A stretch of DNA of 64,000 nucleotides, taken from Hoeflea sp. 108. Its GTDB lineage: Bacteria > Pseudomonadota > Alphaproteobacteria > Rhizobiales > Rhizobiaceae. The stretch's first letter is position 1. Each line of letters opens with the position of its first letter. Positions 36,915 to 45,960 of the stretch are shown here, in pieces. The DNA lies in assembly GCF_000372965.1 (NCBI RefSeq), contig NZ_KB890026.1:186001-250000 (forward strand), in the 5' to 3' direction. The position numbers were made by a program, and so were the translations under genes. The notes beneath the pieces were generated by a model. It was not told the DNA's origin. It searched no databases and saw only the letters and a program-made list of their open reading frames with translations.

Positions 36915-36951
36915 CAATGTGCGGGGCCCCGGCAGCTCAAGGCAATTACCC

Positions 36952-38256
36952 TCAGGCCATTCCGTGGCCCTTCAGGAACCAGTTCCAGGCATCCTCAGTT
37001 GTGTTGAATGCGCCATAGTCTGCCCCAGGGTCGGTCGACCGATCGAGATCCTTGAGGCCGCCAGCAGTAACGACTGCAACGACGCTATCGGTTGCGGCAA
37101 TTATCCTGCGATCAGTCAGGGCCCTTATCGCCATGAGAGGGGTAACGGACGCCAGTTCTGCAAAAATTCCTTCGCTCCTGGCGAGGCGTGACTGCATGTC
37201 GACCAGGCCATCGTTGGATACCTGAACCGCATGGCCTGACGATTCTCGAAGTGCCCGGAGCGCCTGATAGGTACTACGCGACGTGCCGATCGAAACGGCG
37301 ATTGAGGCGAAACTGGCTTCCTGTTCCGCAACCTGATCCGTCCCTTCGGCGAGTGCGGCCGTCAGGGAACCGTGGACCTCCGCTGCCACCATTTTCGGGA
37401 GGCAGTCTATGAGACCGGCGTGGAAAAGTTCCTTGAACCCGGCCCACACGCCAGAGAGTGCGTCGCCATAGCAGACCGGCATGACACACCAGTCTGGAAC
37501 ATTGCCTGATCTCTGTTCGACAATCTCGTATGCGATCGTCTTATAGCCCTCGATGGCAAGTGGATGACTACCCACCACAGGTGCGCTGAAAGGAGAGGTA
37601 ACAAACCAGCCAAACCGGTCCTGCGCTTCGGCAAGGATCTTCCACCTGTCAACCTTGTTGGCCAGCGTAAGGACAATGGCCCCATGCTTCCTGATCTGGG
37701 ACAGCATCGGACCGGCAGTGCCCGCAAACGTCGCCACGACACAGTCCATGTCCGCTTTTGCGGCGTAGGCTGCAAGAGAAGCGCCTGCATTGCCCGATGA
37801 TGCCGTGGCAACTACCTTCGCGCCCTGCGCCCGCGCAATCGAGACCGCTACCGTCGAGAACCTATCCTTGTACGACCAAGTCGGATTACGGCTCTCATCC
37901 TTTATGGCAAAGTTGGGCACGCCCAATGATGAACCTATCCGGGAACAAGGGGTCAGAGGTGTCTGGCCTTCACCCAGGCTAACGATGTCCTTGGATGCAC
38001 AAGGTAGCCTTTGGATATATTTCCACAACGACGAACCACCGGCTTCCTCCCCTGAAAAGGCCCGGCCGACGTCTGACTGCTCACCATATATCGGCGCCAG
38101 GTTGGCAGGTGCGACCGGCGCACAAAGCGGACAACCCCTCGAGTCAATCGCCAGTGTTGCGGGATAACGCGCGTCGCACCTTATGCAGGCATAGCCCGTT
38201 ACGCTTGTCACGAACGAGCCTCCGGGAAAGACTTGGCGCTGCTGGTGGCTCCCCAC
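36952..38256 (-). CDS. Threonine-synthase-like PLP enzyme
   Basis: A 434-residue fold-type II PLP protein with an N-terminal zinc-ribbon-like 'YACIRCDARYP ... CPLC', 'LGEGQTPLTPC', the PLP lysine in 'NPTWSYKDRFS', and 'ATASSGNAGASLAAYAA'. This is the threonine synthase family, which uses O-phosphohomoserine. It is convergent with the CysK-like gene, 37 bases away. Because the element carries a kinase and two PLP enzymes, it may serve a specialised amino-acid pathway rather than housekeeping threonine synthesis. Confidence 0.85.
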   Translation of the reverse strand: MGSHQQRQVFPGGSFVTSVTGYACIRCDARYPATLAIDSRGCPLCAPVAPANLAPIYGEQSDVGRAFSGEEAGGSSLWKYIQRLPCASKDIVSLGEGQTPLTPCSRIGSSLGVPNFAIKDESRNPTWSYKDRFSTVAVSIARAQGAKVVATASSGNAGASLAAYAAKADMDCVVATFAGTAGPMLSQIRKHGAIVLTLANKVDRWKILAEAQDRFGWFVTSPFSAPVVGSHPLAIEGYKTIAYEIVEQRSGNVPDWCVMPVCYGDALSGVWAGFKELFHAGLIDCLPKMVAAEVHGSLTAALAEGTDQVAEQEASFASIAVSIGTSRSTYQALRALRESSGHAVQVSNDGLVDMQSRLARSEGIFAELASVTPLMAIRALTDRRIIAATDSVVAVVTAGGLKDLDRSTDPGADYGAFNTTEDAWNWFLKGHGMA

Positions 38257-38393
38257 ACCAGGGCCAGTGGAGTAAACCGGATAGCCGTTCTGTTCGATTT
38301 CTCCAAACGCACTTCAGAATTGATAAGCTTGACCATCAAATTCTGAGAAAACTGCTTCATCTCAACTCTCACCATAGCGAGTTCATGCCACTC

Positions 38394-38422
38394 GACTTCA
38401 ATCAGGCATGTCGGTTGAAGTC
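38394..38422. promoter_or_regulatory. Inverted repeat upstream of the XRE gene
   Basis: GACTTCAA and its exact complement TTGAAGTC are 13 bases apart, just upstream of the -35 region of the XRE gene. A candidate operator for that regulator. A second, imperfect repeat (TCAGAATTGAT ... ATCAAATTCTGA) lies at 38314-38346. Confidence 0.4.
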
Positions 38423-38429
38423 AATCAAA

Positions 38430-38458
38430 ATGACTCCTAAAGTGTGCCATCCTATAAT
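38430..38458 (+). promoter_or_regulatory. Sigma-70-like promoter of the XRE gene
   Basis: A perfect TATAAT (38453-38458) lies 17 bases after a weak -35 (ATGACT, 38430-38435). The predicted transcript start near 38465 favours translation from the ATG at 38482. Confidence 0.5.
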
Positions 38459-38481
38459 GAACAATGGAGAGGTTGCACCGT

Positions 38482-38760
38482 ATGGACCTGCGACATCGAC
38501 TGGGCCTTAACGTACGCCGGCTGCGGAGAGACAGAGAGCTGTCGCAAGAGCGCCTCTCGCTTCTGTCGGGTCTCTCGCGGGCCTATGTAAGCAGCGTTGA
38601 GACAGGTCGCCGAAATGCAACACTGGATACGTTGGAGATCCTGGCACGGACCCTTGGCGTCGACGGATGGGAACTGATTGCCGTCCCCACTGAGCTCGAC
38701 ACTGAAGCCGCGCCGATCGCAGCGGCAAAGAAAACAGATGACAATTTTGAGGATTCTTAA
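38482..38760 (+). CDS. XRE-family transcriptional regulator
   Basis: A 92-residue Cro/CI-type HTH protein: 'LGLNVRRLRRDRELSQERLS' then 'SGLSRAYVSSVETGRRNATL' and 'LEILARTLGVDGWEL'. An in-frame ATG exists at 38464, but 38482 has a better ribosome site (GGAGAGGT) and fits the promoter. It stands between the threonine-synthase-like gene and the LuxR/LuxI pair. Probably controls one of these; single-domain, no effector region. Confidence 0.88.
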   Translation: MDLRHRLGLNVRRLRRDRELSQERLSLLSGLSRAYVSSVETGRRNATLDTLEILARTLGVDGWELIAVPTELDTEAAPIAAAKKTDDNFEDS

Positions 38761-38922
38761 AAAGAAGCCCCTAAGACAAATTTAGGCTATTGACCAACCC
38801 GTCTGCAAAGACCTCTAGTTATTAGATACATTCCTTTCAATAGTACCTTCGTTACATTGCATTTTCGGCCGTCAAAAATATGATTTCTTACACCATTCTG
38901 TCCACGATTCGGGAGGCCCACG

Positions 38923-39681
38923 ATACGTCTCGACGAAGAAAGACTAATCCTTGAACTGGTCCAGGCGGCCCATGACCTCTCGCAGGTCAGTGCAACTTCC
39001 GATGTCCTGAAAGCCCTCAAAGGCCATCTGGCGCGCTTTGGCTTCACTGATCTCCTGATCACTGGCCTGCCGGTACCCCAGGATCGACAGTGGCACCGCG
39101 AAATACTTTGCGATGGCTGGCGCCAGGAGTGGTTTCGCCGTTATGTCGAAGAGGGGCATTTTCAGCATGACCCTTGTGTCGCTCGATGCAGGCATCGAGC
39201 CTTCCCCTTTCTTTGGAGCGACTTGCAGTTCGAGCCCATGTCACCGCGCGCAAAGCTGGTGATGGATGAAGCCCGGGCTTTCGCCATGAAAGACGGACTT
39301 TGCGTTCCGATCCACATCCCTTTCCGGGGGCCTGCCGTCGTGACCGCAGCCGGGGAAAGACTAGAACTGTCTCAAGTGGCGCGCCCCCTGGTTGAAGTCC
39401 TCTGCGTGAAAGCCTTTCAAACGATCTGTCGGCTGGAAGGGCTGCTTGACGTCGAATGCGGACCAATACTGGGACCTCGCGAAGCCGAGGTTCTCCAGTG
39501 GAATGCCGCGGGCAAGACCGCTGAGGAAATCGGGATTATCCTGAACGTATCGACATTCACAGTGCAATCGCATCTCCGCCACATCCGCGAAAAGCTCGGC
39601 GCAAACAACGTCTCGCGAGCCGTTTCCAAGGCAATCGTCCTTGGCGAAATCCAGGCAGGCAATGACAAGATCTGGCGATAG
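38923..39681 (+). CDS. LuxR-family quorum-sensing regulator with apparent ATA start
   Basis: An open frame of 252 residues encodes a complete LuxR protein: autoinducer domain with 'GWRQEWFRRYVEEGHFQHDP' (Trp66, Trp70, Asp83) and a C-terminal HTH with 'LGPREAEVLQWNAAGKT' to 'TFTVQSHLRHIREKLGANN'. No ATG, GTG or TTG precedes the conserved N-terminus. The best start is ATA at 38923, 6 bases after GGGAGG. An in-frame TTG at 39223 would delete the autoinducer domain. Either a rare ATA start or a mutated start codon. It lies 43 bases before the luxI-type gene. Confidence 0.75.
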   Translation: MRLDEERLILELVQAAHDLSQVSATSDVLKALKGHLARFGFTDLLITGLPVPQDRQWHREILCDGWRQEWFRRYVEEGHFQHDPCVARCRHRAFPFLWSDLQFEPMSPRAKLVMDEARAFAMKDGLCVPIHIPFRGPAVVTAAGERLELSQVARPLVEVLCVKAFQTICRLEGLLDVECGPILGPREAEVLQWNAAGKTAEEIGIILNVSTFTVQSHLRHIREKLGANNVSRAVSKAIVLGEIQAGNDKIWR

Positions 39682-39724
39682 CGACTAACCCGCCGGCCAA
39701 ATACAAACGGGGCAGGAGGTCGCC

Positions 39725-40384
39725 ATGCGCCGCGTATTCATCGTCGACTGGTCAAACAGGAAGCTGTTTCAGCAACAGATGGAACAGCATTTTCGGCTGC
39801 GTCATGAAATCTACGTCGTCGAACGACAGTGGCAGTCAATTGCACGCCCCATCGATATCGAGATGGACGCATTTGATACCGAGCATGCAATTTATCTGCT
39901 TGCTCTGGATAGTTCTGGCGATGTCATAGGAGGATCAAGGCTAATCCCATCAACCCGACCACATCTCCTTGGCGACGTGTTTCCCCATCTCGCCAAGGGC
40001 AATCCGCCCCGCGCTCCCGCCATCTACGAATGGACCCGCTTCTTCATTGCATTTCCGCACCGTGCCACAGGCAAATCCGCGCGCCTGGCAGGCGAAGTGC
40101 TTTGCGGCTTGATGGAAGCCAGCCTGCAATTGGGAGTTAGGCAGATCAGCGTCGTGTGTGAGGCATTCTGGCCAGCCAGGCTGCGGACGCTGGGTTGGAC
40201 AGTGGAGGTTCTGGGCGAACAACTGGCGCTCGACGACAGCGAGATAGTCGCAGCACTCATCGAGGTCACTGAGGCGGCGCTGGAAGGCACCCGACGCTTT
40301 TACAGCATAGAAGGGCCAGTGCTCCATCCATCGGTCGTTCTTGCACCTGTTCGCGCGACTGAGGCCGCGGGCCATGCACATTAG
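39725..40384 (+). CDS. Acyl-homoserine-lactone synthase (LuxI family)
   Basis: A 219-residue LuxI-type enzyme with AGGAGG before the ATG. Conserved residues are Arg24 and Trp36 ('FRLRHEIYVVERQW'), the acidic pair in 'EMDAFDTEHAIYLLAL', 'GGSRLIPSTRPHLL' and 'YEWTRFFI'. It makes an acyl-homoserine lactone from S-adenosylmethionine and acyl-ACP. It probably supplies the signal for the adjacent LuxR and perhaps for TraR. Acyl chain not predictable. A GNAT gene follows after 12 bases. Confidence 0.92.
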   Translation: MRRVFIVDWSNRKLFQQQMEQHFRLRHEIYVVERQWQSIARPIDIEMDAFDTEHAIYLLALDSSGDVIGGSRLIPSTRPHLLGDVFPHLAKGNPPRAPAIYEWTRFFIAFPHRATGKSARLAGEVLCGLMEASLQLGVRQISVVCEAFWPARLRTLGWTVEVLGEQLALDDSEIVAALIEVTEAALEGTRRFYSIEGPVLHPSVVLAPVRATEAAGHAH

Positions 40385-40396
40385 GAGGCGCCGCAG

Positions 40397-40897
40397 ATGC
40401 AGTTGCACCTCCGGGCGCTTCTACTGTCCGACGAGCATCTCGTCGCAGGGCTACATCTCGACGCAGATCAGCGGGAGTTTTCGGGCGGACATGTCAGGGA
40501 GATTTTCGACCGCCTTCGTAACAGCCCGTATCCGGAAGCTCTTTACCCTTTCATCGTGCATCACGGCGACGATGCAATTGGCTTCTTCGTTCTCAGAGAG
40601 GCGCCGGCGCTCCCTGTCTGGGCGTCTTTAGACGTGATGACACTGCACAATTTTCGTATTGGCCGACAGTTCCAGCGCCGGGGCTTTGGCGCAACAAGTG
40701 TCAGGCAGGCAGCGCACTGGGTGGCTAAAAACCGTCCGAAGATCTTGCAGTTGATGTTGTCAGTGAACCCTCAAAACGAACCAGCTTGCGCTCTCTATCT
40801 GAGCTGCGGGTTCCGTAGCACCGGCGCCTTCCACCAGGGGCGCATTGGCCCCGAAACGATAATGACGGGCGAGATTGCCATCCTCTGCGCCTCATAG
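40397..40897 (+). CDS. GNAT-family N-acetyltransferase
   Basis: A 166-residue GNAT protein. The acetyl-CoA loop is 'RIGRQFQRRGFGATSVRQAA', followed by 'LMLSVNPQNEPACALYLSCG' (motif B). It lies 12 bases downstream of the luxI-type gene, so it is probably co-expressed with it. The substrate is unknown; acetylation of an amino acid or antibiotic-like compound would be typical of the family. Confidence 0.88.
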   Translation: MQLHLRALLLSDEHLVAGLHLDADQREFSGGHVREIFDRLRNSPYPEALYPFIVHHGDDAIGFFVLREAPALPVWASLDVMTLHNFRIGRQFQRRGFGATSVRQAAHWVAKNRPKILQLMLSVNPQNEPACALYLSCGFRSTGAFHQGRIGPETIMTGEIAILCAS

Positions 40898-40977
40898 GTG
40901 GCAAGCGGAAGCATTCGCGGAACCACCATCGGAAAAGCAAGCTCACCCTGACTTGGAGCCTCCGGACCATGTCTCAA

Positions 40978-42015
40978 TCAGATCCAAGGATTGGACAGTG
41001 GCGTGTCCACCACGAGCTTGAACAGGCAGTCCCCAGGCTCTGTTAGGGCAAGGGCCCGCTGACAAGCGACAACACCCGACTGGCCGAAGTGCACCGATCT
41101 TGGCGCTGTTGCCGGCTCCGCAACAGAATGAATGATGCCGGCGAGGTCTCCAGTCTGGATCTCGTCGCCCAGAGCCACCGCCGGCTCGAATATGCCCCCA
41201 ACCGGCGCATAGGTGAACGCCTGCCTGCCATCGACCCGCATGGATCGGGTTTTCGCGGCCGGCTCGACGATGGCGTCGGGCAAGATGGCCATGTGCTTCA
41301 GCACACGCAGGATCCCGTTGCGCGCGAGGGCTTCCCCTTGCCGGGACATTGACGCTCCTCCGCCGAGTTCAGTGGTCAGTGCCGGAATGCCAAGCATCTG
41401 TGCCGTCGCCGAGAGTGTCGTGGCGCCGCCGCCGCCCGAACCATCGCTGATCGAGCCGATGGACGCGCCAAAGACATGCATAAGTTCAACGAGCCTTGCC
41501 GTCTCGGCTTCGGTCTTGCCGACCCGGATCAGACAGCAGGGGAGGTAAAGCAGCGAGGTGCCGCCCGAGTGCAGGTCGATGACGATGTCGGCAAGCGGCA
41601 GCAACACCGTCGAGACGTAATGGGCAATCATCTGCGTCGGTGAGCCATCGGCGTCGCCTGGAAACATCCTGTTGAGATTGCCTTCATCGAGCGGCGACAC
41701 CCGTCTGCCTGCGTCTACGGCAGGATAGTTCAATGCCGGAAGGAGGATAATCCGGCCACGGAGATCGCGCTCATCAAGCTGCCGGGCTAGCTTGCCCAAG
41801 GCAACCTGACCCTCATACTCGTCGCCATGATTGCCAGCGATCAGCAGTGCGGTCGGTCCATCGCCGTTTCTGATGCAGATAATCGGGATTGGAATGGTGC
41901 CATAAGCTGAACGGTCGCTCGAAAACGGCAGCCGCAGGCAACTTACCTGCTTGCCGTCCCTGCGGAAATCGACGTCCGTCCAGATGCGTGTCTCGTTCGC
42001 CAATGTCGCCTCCAC
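40978..42015 (-). CDS. DoeB-like N-acyl amino acid deacylase (AstE/aspartoacylase family)
   Basis: A 345-residue zinc deacylase with ligands in 'IAGNHGDEYEGQV' and 'IDLHSGGTSL' and the catalytic Glu in 'ALTTELGGGASM'. Its length and 'NLNRMFPGDADGSPTQMIAH' segment resemble DoeB, which removes the acetyl group from N-acetyl-diaminobutyrate in ectoine breakdown. It starts 2 bases after the ABC ATPase gene ends, so the transporter probably brings its substrate. No DoeA is adjacent. Confidence 0.85.
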   Translation of the reverse strand: MEATLANETRIWTDVDFRRDGKQVSCLRLPFSSDRSAYGTIPIPIICIRNGDGPTALLIAGNHGDEYEGQVALGKLARQLDERDLRGRIILLPALNYPAVDAGRRVSPLDEGNLNRMFPGDADGSPTQMIAHYVSTVLLPLADIVIDLHSGGTSLLYLPCCLIRVGKTEAETARLVELMHVFGASIGSISDGSGGGGATTLSATAQMLGIPALTTELGGGASMSRQGEALARNGILRVLKHMAILPDAIVEPAAKTRSMRVDGRQAFTYAPVGGIFEPAVALGDEIQTGDLAGIIHSVAEPATAPRSVHFGQSGVVACQRALALTEPGDCLFKLVVDTPLSNPWI

Positions 42016-42017
42016 CC

Positions 42018-42767
42018 TCAGTGCAACAGCGTGTTGAGGAAAGACCGGGCGCGGGGGTGGTTCGGCGTCGAAAAGAACGCTGTCGGCTCGCCCTGCTCGA
42101 CAATGCTGCCCTGATCCATGAACACTACCTGGTCGGCCACCTCGCGGGCAAAACCCATTTCGTGGGTGACGCAGATCATGGTCATGCCCTCGTGAGCCAG
42201 CCCGGTCATGACGTCGAGCACCTCCTTGACCATTTCCGGATCGAGAGCGGAGGTTGGCTCATCAAACAGCATCAGGCGCGGGTTCATGCAGAGCGCACGC
42301 GCAATCGCCACCCGCTGCTGCTGCCCGCCCGACAGCTGTGCAGGATATTTGTTGGCCTGCTCGGGAATGCGGACCTTTTCGAGGAAATGGAGAGCCAGGC
42401 TCTCGGCTTCGTTGCGCGGCATGCAAAGCACCCGCCGCAGTGCGAGAGTACAATTCGACAATACAGTCAGATGCGGAAACAGGTTAAAGCTCTGGAACAC
42501 CATTCCGGTCTGCCGACGAGCGAGAGCTGTCTGCTTGCTGTTGGCGCCGACCTCGATCACCCCGAGTGTCACCGTTCCCTGCTGATAGGCCTCAAGCCCG
42601 TTAAGACAGCGGATGAGGGTGGACTTGCCCGAACCGGAGGGCCCGCAGATGACGACGCGGGATCCGTTAGGGATGACGAGGCTGACCTCCTTCAACACGT
42701 GGAAGGCGCCATACCATTTGTTGAGCGATGATATCTGGACGGCAGGCTTATCGACTGTCTGGGTCAT
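42018..42767 (-). CDS. Polar amino-acid ABC transporter ATP-binding protein
   Basis: A 249-residue GlnQ/HisP-type ATPase: Walker A 'CGPSGSGKSTLIRCLNG', Q-loop 'GMVFQSFNLFPHLTVL', signature 'LSGGQQQRVAIARAL', Walker B 'RLMLFDEPTSALDPE' and switch His 'CVTHEMGFA'. It powers uptake through the two permeases encoded just upstream in the same operon. Ectoine/diaminobutyrate-type ligands are suggested only by the DoeB-like neighbour. Confidence 0.95.
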   Translation of the reverse strand: MTQTVDKPAVQISSLNKWYGAFHVLKEVSLVIPNGSRVVICGPSGSGKSTLIRCLNGLEAYQQGTVTLGVIEVGANSKQTALARRQTGMVFQSFNLFPHLTVLSNCTLALRRVLCMPRNEAESLALHFLEKVRIPEQANKYPAQLSGGQQQRVAIARALCMNPRLMLFDEPTSALDPEMVKEVLDVMTGLAHEGMTMICVTHEMGFAREVADQVVFMDQGSIVEQGEPTAFFSTPNHPRARSFLNTLLH

Positions 42768-42856
42768 GGATTTTCTCTGCAGTTCGCCTGAAAGGAGCGA
42801 GCTAGGTCTATGATTTAGCTAAGATGTTGCCGGCGGCTGGGTTGCCAGACGGTGGG

Positions 42857-43516
42857 CTATCTGCCTGTCGGCCCAAGCAGGCGGACCTCAAGCCGTTTGA
42901 TGACCTGGGAAATCAGGAGTGCAAGCCCGAGGAAGATGAGACCGGCAACCATCAGCGGCTCGGCATAACGATAGGTGTCGGATGCAATGTCGAAGGCACG
43001 ACCCAGCATCTCCGGCACCGCAAGCACCGCAAGATAAGGTGTCGCCTTCAGGATCGAGACGAAGTAGTTGCCCATGGGCGCTGCGATGTTGCGCAACATC
43101 TGCGGCGCAACGACAAAGATGGTTGCATCGATCCTGCCGAGACCGAGCGCCTTGGCGGCTTCCGCCTGACCGTTGGGGATAGCGTCGATACCCGCCTTGA
43201 ACACCTCAGCGAGATAACCACTGTAATAGAGGCTGAGCCCGATCATGCCTGTGGTTAGCGCGCCGAGGCGAATGCCGTAGAAGGGCAGAATGAAGTACAG
43301 GCAGTAGAGCCAGACCAGCACCGGCGTTGCCCGGATGAAGTCGATGACGAACCCGATGAACAGGCCTCCCACACCGCCCGAACGCCTGACGAGCTCGAAG
43401 CCGAAACCGATAGCGGAGGCGCCAAGACAGCTGACCGCTGCCACCAGCAGCGTCATGCCGATGGCGCCGAGGATGGTTGGCGCCGTCGAAAGCGCAAAGG
43501 CGGGATCAAACTGCAC
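42857..43516 (-). CDS. Polar amino-acid ABC transporter permease 2
   Basis: A 219-residue HisM/GlnP-type permease starting at GTG 43516, overlapping the first permease by 11 bases. The longer frame upstream only mirrors that gene. It has several hydrophobic helices ('APTILGAIGMTLLVAAVS') and the EAA loop 'NGQAEAAKALGLGRIDAT'. Pairs with permease 1 to form the channel. Confidence 0.92.
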   Translation of the reverse strand: MQFDPAFALSTAPTILGAIGMTLLVAAVSCLGASAIGFGFELVRRSGGVGGLFIGFVIDFIRATPVLVWLYCLYFILPFYGIRLGALTTGMIGLSLYYSGYLAEVFKAGIDAIPNGQAEAAKALGLGRIDATIFVVAPQMLRNIAAPMGNYFVSILKATPYLAVLAVPEMLGRAFDIASDTYRYAEPLMVAGLIFLGLALLISQVIKRLEVRLLGPTGR

Positions 43517-44165
43517 GAAGCGCCTCCCTTGCGGGGTTGATACGCCGTTCCACCCATCGACCGAACAGCGCAATCGGATAGCAGACGATGAAGTAAGCCA
43601 GCAGCAGCGAGGTGTAGATCGGCGCCGGGTCGTATTCGATCTGTGAGATCTCCTTGGCGCGAAAGGTCATGTCGGTCAGCGTGACCAATGAAACAAGCGA
43701 TGTCGCCTTCACCAGCTGAATGATGTGGTTGATGAAGGTCGGGCTCATCGCCACCAGCGCCTGCGGCAGCTCGATGCACAGGAGGATGGTGGACCGCGAC
43801 AAACCCAATGCCTGGCCAGCCTCCTTCTGCCCGCGGTCCAACGCCTGCAGGCCGGCTCGAACCGCCTGGCTCGCATAGCCGCCAATGTTGAGGCCCAGCA
43901 CCATGGCGCTGACTGTCATTGCCGACAGTGCCAGACCGGCGATGGGCAGGGCGTAATAGAATACAAAGAGCAGGATGATGACGGCGGAGCTGCGCCAGAA
44001 CTCAATGATCGATGTCACCACGAAGCGCGCCAGGCCCTTGGTCAGATATTGGGCGACGCCGAAAACGAGGCCGAAGGGGATGGCAAAGACAAGGCCATAG
44101 AGCGTCACCAGAGCGGTGACGCGAAACCCCTGCAGGATGCCGAGCCAAATTTCTAGGATGCTCAT
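43506..44165 (-). CDS. Polar amino-acid ABC transporter permease 1
   Basis: A 219-residue HisQ/GlnP-type permease beginning 'MSILEIWLGILQGFRVTALV', with the EAA loop 'RGQKEAGQALGLSRSTIL'. It overlaps the binding-protein gene by 4 bases and permease 2 by 11, so the operon is translationally coupled. Confidence 0.93.
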   Translation of the reverse strand: MSILEIWLGILQGFRVTALVTLYGLVFAIPFGLVFGVAQYLTKGLARFVVTSIIEFWRSSAVIILLFVFYYALPIAGLALSAMTVSAMVLGLNIGGYASQAVRAGLQALDRGQKEAGQALGLSRSTILLCIELPQALVAMSPTFINHIIQLVKATSLVSLVTLTDMTFRAKEISQIEYDPAPIYTSLLLAYFIVCYPIALFGRWVERRINPAREALRAV

Positions 44166-45055
44166 TTTGCGGCACCAGCCATGCTGCCACCGCAGAGCTT
44201 CTCAACGGTGACGGTTTCTGGAACGATCTCGGTCTCGCCAAAGCCATATCTGGCCATGACCTTGCGGGCCGTGCCATCTTTCGTCAGTGCCGCAAGCCGT
44301 TCATCCCACAGCGCCCTGAGATCCTGATCCTCGGTGCGAAAGGCGACCGCTGCATAGGTGGCCTGTTCATCCGTCGTCACGAAGGGAGTGGCGCTTTCCA
44401 GACCCTCAAGCTTACCGCTCGAAAACAGCCCGATCGCGGTAGGAGAAGACAGCACCGTCACGTCGACGCGGCCGGAGCGCAGGGCAGAGATGTTCGCCTC
44501 AATGTCGGGGAACAGCAGCATGCGGCTTTCCGGAACGCCGGCTGCGGTCGCATTCCTGACTGACACACTGCCGCGGCCCGCACCCATGATGATGTCTTGC
44601 CGCACGATATCGTCGAAGCCATGGATCCGCTTTGGATTGCCGGCCAGCACGATCGCCGCGTCATGGACCTTCAGATCAGGAGATCCGAAGGCGACCTGCC
44701 TGCAGCGCTCCGGCGTGATGGAAAGACCGGAAGCCACCGCATCGAAGCGGCCGGCCAGCAGCCCCGGGATAAGGGCGCCAAACTCGGTTACCCTGATATC
44801 GAGTTCCTTGACGCCAAGTTCGGAGAAGGCAGCCCTCAACAGGTCCGGATGCCATCCTTTGGCTTCGCCAGTGGCCTCATCGCGAAAGCCCCATGGGGTC
44901 CGGTTGTGAATTCCGATGACGATCTTTCCCTCGCGCATGACACGCTCCTTCGTCGTCTCGGCCATGGTCGCGCCGCAGGGCAGGGCGAAGGTCAACGCAA
45001 GCAATGCCCTCCACATCGGCGCAAACCGCTGAAGCACAGAACTCCCAAAAGTCAT
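44162..45055 (-). CDS. Polar amino-acid ABC transporter substrate-binding protein
   Basis: A 297-residue family 3 binding protein with a signal peptide ending near 'CGATMAETTKE'. Typical marks are 'GKIVIGIHNRTPWGFRDEAT', 'LIPGLLAGRFDAVASGLSIT' and 'ERCRQVAFGSPD'. First gene of the minus-strand operon binding protein - permease - permease - ATPase - deacylase. Ligand unknown; resembles EhuB-like proteins for compatible-solute amino acids (inference). Confidence 0.93.
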   Translation of the reverse strand: MTFGSSVLQRFAPMWRALLALTFALPCGATMAETTKERVMREGKIVIGIHNRTPWGFRDEATGEAKGWHPDLLRAAFSELGVKELDIRVTEFGALIPGLLAGRFDAVASGLSITPERCRQVAFGSPDLKVHDAAIVLAGNPKRIHGFDDIVRQDIIMGAGRGSVSVRNATAAGVPESRMLLFPDIEANISALRSGRVDVTVLSSPTAIGLFSSGKLEGLESATPFVTTDEQATYAAVAFRTEDQDLRALWDERLAALTKDGTARKVMARYGFGETEIVPETVTVEKLCGGSMAGAAK

Positions 45056-45165
45056 TTTCTCTCTCCCATTCTTGTCAAAAAGGTTGCTTCGGCGGCGAAT
45101 GCGAGGACGCCTGGCATCTAGCCGTGCAACATCGCGGTCTCGCCTCCCGCGATCCCGAGATGCGC

Positions 45166-45819
45166 TCAGCCTCGCCGTGGATGGTGTTTGGTGGCTTTTT
45201 TGGCGGCGGACACGGATGGGCGAAGACCGGAGGTCTCTGCGTCCAACCCGCTTTCGCCCAATGCCTTTAGATCCGCCAAGGTCGACTGGATTTGCGGCCA
45301 GGGGAACGCCGATGTGTCCGCCATGGTCTCGCCACCGCCGACAATGATCTTCAGTTTTGCGATCACCCCGGCGATTGACTGGGCGGGTGTGTCGGCAACA
45401 GCGTCGACAATCTCTTCTTCAGCCTCGATGGCCTGCGCCTCGGCGGCACGGGCTCGCGAGTATCCGATCTCGCGATCGAACTCGTCCCAACGTGTCTGAC
45501 GAGCTGTCGGTACGGATGCTTGCGGCGGGCGCTTCTGGTCGTTTTGGAGGCCACCTTCGGTTTCCGAGGAAGCCAGGGCGTTCCTGATCCTTATCTCCAG
45601 GCGCTGCTGCAGGCGGCACAAAACCAAGGCCATGTGGTGTGCCTGTTCCCAATCCTGCAGCAGGACAACACAAGGATCCAATGGCGTAAGGAAATGCGCG
45701 GGGCGCCGCTCGGCATGTGCCACGCCATTACTTCTCGCATCGTCATCCACAGCGCTGCCCTTCTTTCGTCCTCCTTGGATGACGAAAGGCAAAGCTGTGG
45801 TATTGTCGGAATCAGCCAT
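45166..45819 (-). CDS. Hypothetical protein
   Basis: A 217-residue soluble protein of no recognised family. The middle and C-terminal half are helix-rich and Glu/Ala-rich ('EIGYSRARAAEAQAIEAEEE', 'PAQSIAGVIAKLKIIVGGGE') and the tail is basic ('SAAKKATKHHPRRG'). No signal peptide or membrane span. It stands alone, 110 bases from the transporter operon, divergent from the XRE gene. The overall look suggests an element-encoded protein. Confidence 0.6.
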   Translation of the reverse strand: MADSDNTTALPFVIQGGRKKGSAVDDDARSNGVAHAERRPAHFLTPLDPCVVLLQDWEQAHHMALVLCRLQQRLEIRIRNALASSETEGGLQNDQKRPPQASVPTARQTRWDEFDREIGYSRARAAEAQAIEAEEEIVDAVADTPAQSIAGVIAKLKIIVGGGETMADTSAFPWPQIQSTLADLKALGESGLDAETSGLRPSVSAAKKATKHHPRRG

Positions 45820-45960
45820 GATCCGAGCTCCAACCAGCTTGGGTTTGGTCAGGCTGGCCAGGATGTTCGCGCATCACGGTCAGCCGCTCTGGGTGGCGGG
45901 CCCGGTTTTGCCGTGCGCCCTCAGAGGATTGATAGAAAAAATATCAATAAGCCCTTTTGG

